Assembly (NCBI GenBank): GCA_934692665.1
Contig: CAKUUG010000006.1
Span: 1 to 58,094, forward strand
Length of the DNA stretch: 58,094 nucleotides
DNA from: an uncultured Candidatus Melainabacteria bacterium
Lineage (GTDB): Bacteria; Cyanobacteriota; Vampirovibrionia; Gastranaerophilales; Gastranaerophilaceae
Direction: 5' to 3'
The notes beneath the pieces were generated by a model. That model did no database searches. It was not told the DNA's origin and saw only the letters and a program-made list of their open reading frames with translations. A program made the position numbers and the translations under genes. Position 1 is the first letter of the stretch, and each line of letters begins with the position of its first letter. This document shows, in pieces, positions 52,273 to 58,094 of this stretch.

Positions 52273-53454
52273 CTATTCTTTTTCTTCTGTGTTTTTGAAT
52301 TTTTCAAGCGATTTTTCTTTTTTTTCTTTGAATATATTTTGAGCTTGAACATCGCCTTTTTCGATTGCAGATTTTCTGACACGTTCTTGTTCTTTTGCTG
52401 TTGTTTTTTTGAGTTTGTACACAAAAATCAAAATTTCAGCAATTGCTTTGTACAAATCAGGCGGAATTTGGCGATTTACTTCAACCAATCTATACAAAGC
52501 TCTTGCGACAGGGGGATTTTCGATAACAGGAATATTATTTGCACGTGCAATTTCTTTAATCTTTTGTGCAAACAATTCTGTACCTTTTGCAACCAACATT
52601 GGCGATTCCATTTTTTCTGCATCATATTTTATAGCACATGCCACATGGGTCGGGTTGGTTACAACAAAATCGCAAGTAGTAACTGCATCCATCATCTTTT
52701 TTTGCAAAAGTTGTTGACGTCTTTGACGAAGAGCAGCCTTTACGTTTGGGTCGCCTTCAGAGTTTTTGTATTCATCTTTTACTTCTTTAAAAGACATTTT
52801 TTGGTCTTGTAAAAATTTCCATTTTGTAACCCCGTAATCTGCTGCTGCAATGACTAAAAAAGCAATCCCTGCCTTTATTATGAAATCAAAAATCAATGAA
52901 CCGAATTGAATCAAAATTGCAAATTGGTTGTCTATTGCCGCAAGCATGAGAATTTGTTCAAAATGCGATGTATAAACTAAATAGCCAATAACCCCCAAAA
53001 GAATAACTTTGACGATATTTTTGAACAAATCAAAAAGGGTTTTTGGGCTTGCTAAATTTTTGAAGTATTTTGTCGGGTTAAATTTGTCGGCATTAAATTC
53101 CATAGGTTTTGTTGTAAACAAAGGTCCTATCTGTATCATATCGCCCAAAATCCCGACACATGCAGCCAAAACCAATATAGGAAGCAATATACAGGCTGTC
53201 GGAATAATTGTTTTTGTAAAAAGATAAGCATATCCTATATCTTCTAGGTGCTTGTTTGGAATTTGTTCATAAATTATGGTAAACAAAGCACTCAACTGCC
53301 CCCAAATTACCGGTGCAATGAGATAAATCGCACTAAACATAACAATGATTGCGATTGCAGTAGACAAATCTTTTGATTTTACAACTTGCCCATTTTCTCT
53401 GGCTTTTCTTAGTTTTTGCTGACTGGCTTCAAATTGTTTATTCTCATCACCCAT
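52273..53454 (-). CDS. flhB: FlhB/SctU-family export apparatus protein
   Basis: A 393-residue protein. The N-terminus KLRKARENGQVVKSKDL is typical. Four membrane helices lie between about residues 30 and 215. The cytoplasmic domain holds the self-cleavage motif NPTH near residue 265, followed by YDAEKMESPMLVAKG and VARALYRLVEVNRQIPPDLYKAIAEIL. FlhB switches substrate specificity of the flagellar type III exporter; SctU is the injectisome counterpart. Length and C-terminal tail favour FlhB. No other flagellar or injectisome gene is in the window. It starts 1 nt after the upstream stop. Confidence 0.9.
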   Translation of the reverse strand: MGDENKQFEASQQKLRKARENGQVVKSKDLSTAIAIIVMFSAIYLIAPVIWGQLSALFTIIYEQIPNKHLEDIGYAYLFTKTIIPTACILLPILVLAACVGILGDMIQIGPLFTTKPMEFNADKFNPTKYFKNLASPKTLFDLFKNIVKVILLGVIGYLVYTSHFEQILMLAAIDNQFAILIQFGSLIFDFIIKAGIAFLVIAAADYGVTKWKFLQDQKMSFKEVKDEYKNSEGDPNVKAALRQRRQQLLQKKMMDAVTTCDFVVTNPTHVACAIKYDAEKMESPMLVAKGTELFAQKIKEIARANNIPVIENPPVARALYRLVEVNRQIPPDLYKAIAEILIFVYKLKKTTAKEQERVRKSAIEKGDVQAQNIFKEKKEKSLEKFKNTEEKE

Positions 53455-53455
53455 A

Positions 53456-55855
53456 TTATTCTACCAACTTAATGTTAGCAATTCTTGGTTCTAGAGTTTT
53501 TTTGCCTGCTTCTTCAAAATCTATTTGAAGAAGTTGTCTTCCTTCATATTTTAATATTTTGATTACTGTTCCACTGCCATAATTGTTGTGGTACACTTTG
53601 TCTCCGACTTCGTATTCTTGTTCGTTTAAAGATTCATCTTTTATCTCTTCTTTAAAAATTGGAAGATTTTCTTTTTTTTCTTCGCTTGTTTCTAAGATTT
53701 TTTCGTCAATTTTTGTATCTTTGTCGATATCAATCGTTTGTTTTTCTGTTTCTGACTTTGTGTTGATTATGTCTTTGAAGCTGTCATCCAAAGAATCTGC
53801 AGCTACTTGAAAAAGGTCCAATTCTTCAGAGTTTTCTTGTTCTCCGTTTGTTTCTTGAGCTAATTGGAAAAAGTCCAGTTCTTCATCTGACAATTCCATT
53901 TTTTCTTCTTCTATTTCTTTGTCATTGTCTGAAAGAACAAGCTCCTCATTGTTTTCTTTTTGTTGTGGTGAATCACCACTAAAAACCAAATCTTCTGCTT
54001 CTTCGTTTTTTTGTTCTTTTTTGTCTTCTTTTGGAGATTCTGTTTTATCTTTATCTGAAGAAAATTCTAAAATATCATCATCGGTTTTTTTAGTTTCTTC
54101 TTCATTGGAAGAAACTTCTTCTTGCTTGGTTTCGTCGCTTTTTGCAGGCGATTGATTATCGACATCTTCTAAAATATCTTTAAAATTGTCGTTTATTTTT
54201 TCAGTTTCTTCTTGTTTTTCTTCTTGTACGGTTTTTTCTGTTTCTTCTGTTTCTGTCGATTTTGAAATATCATCCAAGCAAACAGAATTTACATTAACCA
54301 AATCTTCTTCAACTTTAATTTCTTTTGTTTCTTCTTTTGTTTCTTTTGAAACATTTTCTTCTTTGGAAGGTTTTGTTATTATTTCATCGAATTCATCTTT
54401 TGTGTTTTCTGTATTTGGGTTTTCGATTTCTGTAAATTCTTCTTCAGAAGATGAATCTTGTTTGAGTTTTTTGTTGTTTTCTTCTTCCAAGTTTGACAAT
54501 TCATCGATTAATTTTTGAGAATCAGTTTTTTGATTTTCAAAGTAATCACCCTTGTTGCCTAAATTTTTGTTGACTAATTCTTCTTGCTCTTCTTTGTTTA
54601 TCATCGAAATTACGATTTTTTTGTAATTTTTTCTTTTTTCTTGTGTCAAAAGTTCATAATCTTGTGCCAAATACAAGAAGTTGTCAGTATTTTCTCCAAA
54701 AAGAATGCATCCATCAGAAATCAAATTTGCTAAAGCAAAATTTGCATCCAAAAAGTCGTTTCTTTGATATAAACTAGGTAAAAGAATGTAATTTTTGCAA
54801 TATTGCATTAAAGACGGAAGCTTTTTGTAATTGTAAGAAACCATAGGAACAAAGCCTATATTCGGTTTTTTGTTGTAGATTTTGTTAATCAAATCGATAT
54901 CACAGTTTTCTTCGTTTATTCTGGTGATTAAATAAACCTCTTCATTTAATGCATCAGTCAAATATTCCAGATATGCTTTTTGCCAATTTACATCAACTGT
55001 TGAAATATCAATAATTACAACCGGATTTTTTTCTATTGCTTTGAACAAATTTTCAACATCTCTTTTGTAGCGAGCAAAAATTTCATTCATCTGATATTTT
55101 TTCATCTTTATGATAAGAACCTTGAGCTCCGGATATGGTGTTGCTTTGTATTGTTCTAAAATTACTCTTAAAAACGCATTAAAAGGAATAAAATCAGATG
55201 TTTGTTTTCTTGCAAAGTTTTTTATTTCATTAATAATTGCACCTGCGGTTGCTTGAAATTCTAAAGAAGCATTGCTCAAGCATCTGTCAAAAACAAAATC
55301 TATGGTTGAAAAATTAAGTGGAATTTTGATATCTTTGTTCGCAACAATTTTTTTTGCACAATCATGTTCGATTACACCGGTAGAATCAATGATGATAGAG
55401 TGTTTTTTTTCTGACAATTTTTTTGCAATATTGAGAGAAATTGTATTGGCACATTCAATCTTGTCTGCAAGAATTATAGGTTTATTGTTGAAAAAATCAT
55501 ACTGAATATTTAATGACATTTGGTTTTTGGCGTTTGTTGCAAAAATGAACGTTTCTTTGTCCATGTTTATGAAGTTTTCGACTTCTTCTTGCTTTATTTT
55601 CACAATTTCGCATTCTTTGTTTGGTGTGAAATTGTCATACGGCATTACTTCGTTGTTTTCTGATATTTTGTAGAAAATTTTCAATTTTGCAACGTTTTGA
55701 GAAGAGTCAAACTTGTCATCATAAATTTCTGTAATCTGTGCCAAATATCTGTTGTCATCAGACTTAACTATTAAAAAATCAAACAATTTAAACGCTTCAA
55801 TTTTAGGATTGAAGAGTATTCTTATAATATTATTTAGTGCATTAGCTGTTTGCAT
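53456..55855 (-). CDS. Large acidic protein with a PcrA/CarD-like C-terminal Tudor domain
   Basis: A 799-residue protein. Residues ~1-425 form an alpha/beta region starting with a small beta domain (FDFLIVKSDDNRYLAQITEI). It has no intact P-loop, although the strand SIIIDSTGVI sits where one might be. Residues ~425-735 are a Glu/Lys/Ser/Asp-rich low-complexity linker. The last ~60 residues (YEVGDKVYHNNYGSGTVIKI, then QIDFEEAGKKTL and A.IKLVE) match the Tudor-like C-terminal domain of UvrD/PcrA helicases, which contacts RNA polymerase. No helicase motors are present. The flhB start follows 1 nt after its stop. Confidence 0.68.
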   Translation of the reverse strand: MQTANALNNIIRILFNPKIEAFKLFDFLIVKSDDNRYLAQITEIYDDKFDSSQNVAKLKIFYKISENNEVMPYDNFTPNKECEIVKIKQEEVENFINMDKETFIFATNAKNQMSLNIQYDFFNNKPIILADKIECANTISLNIAKKLSEKKHSIIIDSTGVIEHDCAKKIVANKDIKIPLNFSTIDFVFDRCLSNASLEFQATAGAIINEIKNFARKQTSDFIPFNAFLRVILEQYKATPYPELKVLIIKMKKYQMNEIFARYKRDVENLFKAIEKNPVVIIDISTVDVNWQKAYLEYLTDALNEEVYLITRINEENCDIDLINKIYNKKPNIGFVPMVSYNYKKLPSLMQYCKNYILLPSLYQRNDFLDANFALANLISDGCILFGENTDNFLYLAQDYELLTQEKRKNYKKIVISMINKEEQEELVNKNLGNKGDYFENQKTDSQKLIDELSNLEEENNKKLKQDSSSEEEFTEIENPNTENTKDEFDEIITKPSKEENVSKETKEETKEIKVEEDLVNVNSVCLDDISKSTETEETEKTVQEEKQEETEKINDNFKDILEDVDNQSPAKSDETKQEEVSSNEEETKKTDDDILEFSSDKDKTESPKEDKKEQKNEEAEDLVFSGDSPQQKENNEELVLSDNDKEIEEEKMELSDEELDFFQLAQETNGEQENSEELDLFQVAADSLDDSFKDIINTKSETEKQTIDIDKDTKIDEKILETSEEKKENLPIFKEEIKDESLNEQEYEVGDKVYHNNYGSGTVIKILKYEGRQLLQIDFEEAGKKTLEPRIANIKLVE

Positions 55856-56165
55856 TAAAATTGACTTTCTCTATACTTTAAAATTTATCCAAAAACAGGT
55901 AATTTTCCTATATTATATATTACAACAAAAAAATCTAATTTTGCAATACTTTATTCATGTGAGCTTAATTTACCCGAATTGTACGTGTTTTGTAGAATTT
56001 GCAGAAGTTAAAACATATAAAAAATAATTGAAAAACAGTATAAAAACGCTGTGGATTTCTTTGAAAGAGGCTTATTTTGTCAAAAAAAAAATAAATTTTA
56101 AAATTTTTATAAAAATAATACTTGACAGTTTTTTATGTCTTTAATATTATACAAATATGGAAATT
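55856..56165. other. 310-bp intergenic region before the tRNA-tuf unit
   Basis: No gene is supported. It holds the upstream region of the 799-residue gene and, at 56122-56150, the tRNA-tuf promoter. Confidence 0.6.
56122..56150 (+). promoter_or_regulatory. Strong consensus promoter of the tRNA-tuf operon
   Basis: TTGACA (56122-56127), 17-bp spacer, TATTAT (56145-56150), 15 nt before the first tRNA. Confidence 0.88.
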
Positions 56166-56237
56166 GCCGATGTAGCTCAATGGTAGAGCAACGGTTTTGT
56201 AAACCGTAGGTTGCGGGTTCGAGTCCCATCATCGGCT
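56166..56237 (+). tRNA. tRNA-Thr (UGU anticodon)
   Basis: Complete cloverleaf: acceptor GCCGATG / CATCGGC, D-arm GCTC/GAGC, anticodon stem ACGGT/ACCGT with loop TTTGTAA (TGT), T-arm with GTTCGAGTC. No encoded CCA. Confidence 0.96.
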
Positions 56238-56329
56238 TTTTTTATTAACTACTATCTTATAGATATTAGTTAAAAAGGTTGTTGATGAGTTTTATAATTA
56301 AAACCGCTTCACCTAGAAAATGCCAGTCT

Positions 56330-56401
56330 GCCCTTGTGGCGCAGGGGTAGCGCACTCCCTTGGTAAGGGAGAGGCCGTGAGTTCAAATCTCATCAAGGGC
56401 A
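56330..56401 (+). tRNA. tRNA-Thr (GGU anticodon)
   Basis: Complete cloverleaf: acceptor GCCCTTG / CAAGGGC, anticodon stem CTCCC/GGGAG with loop TTGGTAA (GGT), T-arm with GTTCAAATC. It follows the UGU isoacceptor by 92 nt. Confidence 0.96.
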
Positions 56402-56462
56402 TTTTAAATCGTAAGTTGAAAATTGAATATTATTCATAATCATCTATAACAAGTTTTGATAT

Positions 56463-56545
56463 GGGTAGATGCCCGAGTGGCTAAAGGGAGCAGACTGTAA
56501 ATCTGCCGTCAAACGACTACGGTGGTTCGAATCCACCTCTGCCCA
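56463..56545 (+). tRNA. tRNA-Tyr (GUA anticodon)
   Basis: A class II tRNA with a long variable arm. Acceptor GGGTAGA / TCTGCCC, anticodon stem GCAGA/TCTGC with loop CTGTAAA (GTA), T-arm with GGTTCGAATCC. Confidence 0.96.
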
Positions 56546-56634
56546 TATCTTTTATAAAAATCACGGCAAGATTTTGTCGTCTTAATAATTTTAGAAAAAA
56601 TTAAAAAAAATAAGAAAAAAGGAGAACTTATCTT

Positions 56635-57843
56635 ATGGCTAGAGAAAAATACGAAAGAACCAAGCCACACGTTAATGTTGGTACTATTGGTCACGTTGAC
56701 CATGGTAAAACAACATTAACTGCTGCTATTACAGGTTGTATGGCTGCTGCAGGTAAAGCTGAAGCAAAAAAATTCGATGAAATCGATGCTGCTCCAGAAG
56801 AAAAAGCACGTGGTATCACCATCTCAACTGCTCACGTTGAATATGAAACAGATAAACGCCACTATGCTCACGTTGACTGCCCAGGCCACGCTGACTATGT
56901 TAAAAATATGATTACAGGTGCTGCACAAATGGACGGTGCTATTCTTGTAGTTGCTGCGACTGATGGTGCAATGCCTCAAACTAAAGAACACATTCTTCTT
57001 GCTCGTCAAGTTGGTGTTCCAAATATTGTTGTATTCTTAAACAAATGCGATATGGTTGACGATCCAGAATTGTTAGACCTTGTTGAAATGGAAGTTCGTG
57101 AATTGCTTTCTTCATACGAATTTGATGGCGACAACATTCCTTTCATCAGAGGTTCAGCTTTAAAAGCTTTAGAAGCTGTTCAAGCTAACAACAAAATCGC
57201 TCGTGGCGAAGACAAATGGGTTGACAAAATTTGGGAACTTATGGATGCTATCGATTCTTACTTCCCAGAACCTGTTCGTGATTTAGATAAACCGTTCTTA
57301 ATGCCTGTTGAAGACGTTTTCTCAATTACAGGTCGTGGTACTGTTGCAACTGGTAGAGTTGAACGTGGTATCGTTAAGGTTGGTGACGAAGTTGAATTAG
57401 TTGGTTTAGGCGAAACTAAGAAAACAACCGTAACTGGTGTTGAAATGTTCCGAAAATCTCTTGACCAAGGTCAAGCTGGTGATAACATCGGTGCTTTGTT
57501 ACGTGGTGTTGATAAAACTGAAATCCAACGTGGTCAAGTTTTAGCTAAACCTGGTTCAATTACTCCACACAAAAAATTCACAGCAAACGTTTACGTTCTT
57601 AAAAAAGAAGAAGGCGGACGTCACACTCCATTCTTCCCAGGATATAGACCACAATTCTATATCAGAACAACTGACGTTACTGGATCTATCAAATTTGATG
57701 GTGAAATGGTAATGCCTGGTGATAACGTAGTTATGGAAGTTGAATTAATCAACCCAGTAGCTATCGAACAAGGTATGAAGTTCGCTATCCGTGAAGGTGG
57801 TAGAACAGTTGGTGCTGGTGTTGTAGATAAAATTATCGAATAA
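56635..57843 (+). CDS. tuf: Elongation factor Tu
   Basis: A 402-residue GTPase delivering aminoacyl-tRNA to the ribosome. G1 is GHVDHGKTT near residue 19, the switch I region includes EEKARGITI, G3 is DCPGHADY and G4 is NKCD, followed by the two beta-barrel domains. The AAGGAG ribosome binding site is strong. Its codons are richer in C and G than those of its neighbours, as expected for a highly expressed gene. It lies downstream of three tRNAs, a widespread bacterial arrangement, and ends in a terminator. Confidence 0.98.
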   Translation: MAREKYERTKPHVNVGTIGHVDHGKTTLTAAITGCMAAAGKAEAKKFDEIDAAPEEKARGITISTAHVEYETDKRHYAHVDCPGHADYVKNMITGAAQMDGAILVVAATDGAMPQTKEHILLARQVGVPNIVVFLNKCDMVDDPELLDLVEMEVRELLSSYEFDGDNIPFIRGSALKALEAVQANNKIARGEDKWVDKIWELMDAIDSYFPEPVRDLDKPFLMPVEDVFSITGRGTVATGRVERGIVKVGDEVELVGLGETKKTTVTGVEMFRKSLDQGQAGDNIGALLRGVDKTEIQRGQVLAKPGSITPHKKFTANVYVLKKEEGGRHTPFFPGYRPQFYIRTTDVTGSIKFDGEMVMPGDNVVMEVELINPVAIEQGMKFAIREGGRTVGAGVVDKIIE

Positions 57844-57864
57844 TAGATTTGGCACTACAAAAAC

Positions 57865-57893
57865 AAAACCCGACAAGCAATTGTCGGGTTTTT
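57865..57893 (+). terminator. Rho-independent terminator of tuf
   Basis: AAAACCCGACAA / TTGTCGGGTTTT stem with a 4-nt loop and a T run, 22 nt after the tuf stop. Confidence 0.92.
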
Positions 57894-57958
57894 CACTATG
57901 TAAAAATATAAATTCAAAACTAATTGTTAAGTTTCGTTAAATCATTCAAATAAAGTAC

Positions 57959-57989
57959 TTGCATTTAAAAATTGATGTACTAATATAAT
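57959..57989 (+). promoter_or_regulatory. Possible promoter near the window end
   Basis: TATAAT (57984-57989) with TTGCAT at a long 19-bp spacing. The transcript would run off the window; the downstream sequence shows no start codon with a ribosome binding site. Confidence 0.35.
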
Positions 57990-58094
57990 AAATGTCGAGA
58001 GGGACAAAGCTCCTCCGAAGCACATTCTCACTAATAACTCATTTCCAACTTTGATAAAGAGTTTTAAATTTTAAGAAATTTTACCCACCTTCAA

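Noticed and set aside
53583..54518. Ser/Phe-rich open frames antisense to the acidic linker of the 799-residue protein
   Set aside because: Direct shadow of Glu/Asp/Lys codons on the minus strand; no ribosome binding sites.
56166..56545. tRNA cluster as an integration site
   Set aside because: No integrase gene and no repeat of a tRNA 3' end was seen in the window; the cluster upstream of tuf is a common ancestral arrangement.
1..58094. CRISPR arrays, insertion sequences or prophage
   Set aside because: No regularly spaced repeats, transposase, integrase or phage structural genes were found on either strand.

Overview
This is a chromosomal segment from a very AT-rich bacterium. The likeliest source is a gut-type Melainabacteria/Vampirovibrionia lineage (Gastranaerophilales-like). 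This is inferred from the base composition, the RNase E/G, SmpB and PurA sequence types, prepilin-like proteins with a DVNG..PN..G.D tail, an N-terminal MGLSASQAR-type protein, and several proteins that begin with ISPLL- or FKG-type tags. No 16S gene is present, so the assignment is tentative. No phage, insertion sequence or CRISPR array was seen.

Layout. 1-4.8 kb: a STAS-like small protein, a GT-C-type membrane glycosyltransferase, a PilZ protein, an exported glycine-zipper protein and a tagged repeat protein. 4.9-13.5 kb: pnp, tmk, an exported TPR protein, a degenerate LuxR regulator/histidine kinase pair, comF and several hypotheticals. 13.6-26.6 kb: a mini SprA-type HExxH protein, a large PhoR/WalK-like kinase divergent from smpB-pheA, nadK-recN, a TonB-C repeat protein with dus and a GIY-YIG gene, purA, an alternative sigma factor and a coiled-coil MGLSASQAR protein. 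26.7-33.5 kb: a receiver-STAS regulator, four prepilin-like genes (two with an almost identical 5' third), a membrane-anchored TPR protein, prmC and two hypotheticals. 33.5-38.1 kb: RNase E/G, its usual DUF2344 neighbour, and a degenerate receiver/GGDEF-like protein. 38.1-47.3 kb: a four-gene operon encoding two membrane proteins and two GH13 alpha-amylase-type proteins. 47.4-55.9 kb: a STAND-like TPR ATPase with rsmG, a duplicated rsmG tail, small hypotheticals, flhB and a protein ending in a PcrA-type Tudor domain. 56.1-57.9 kb: tRNA-Thr(UGU), tRNA-Thr(GGU), tRNA-Tyr(GUA) and tuf.

The strongest cross-cutting signal is transcriptional. About a dozen genes with no Shine-Dalgarno sequence have a -10 hexamer ending exactly 6 nt before the start codon, which predicts leaderless mRNAs. 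Genes lacking that element nearly all carry AAGGA/GGAGG-type ribosome binding sites or are translationally coupled to an upstream gene.

The second signal is the short N-terminal tags (SPLL, FKG) shared by otherwise unrelated proteins, including all or most products of the amylase/membrane-protein operon. The third is a 66-bp duplication of the end of rsmG with its embedded terminator, next to a decayed copy of the end of a neighbouring gene. All functions are read from sequence motifs by eye; no database search was run.
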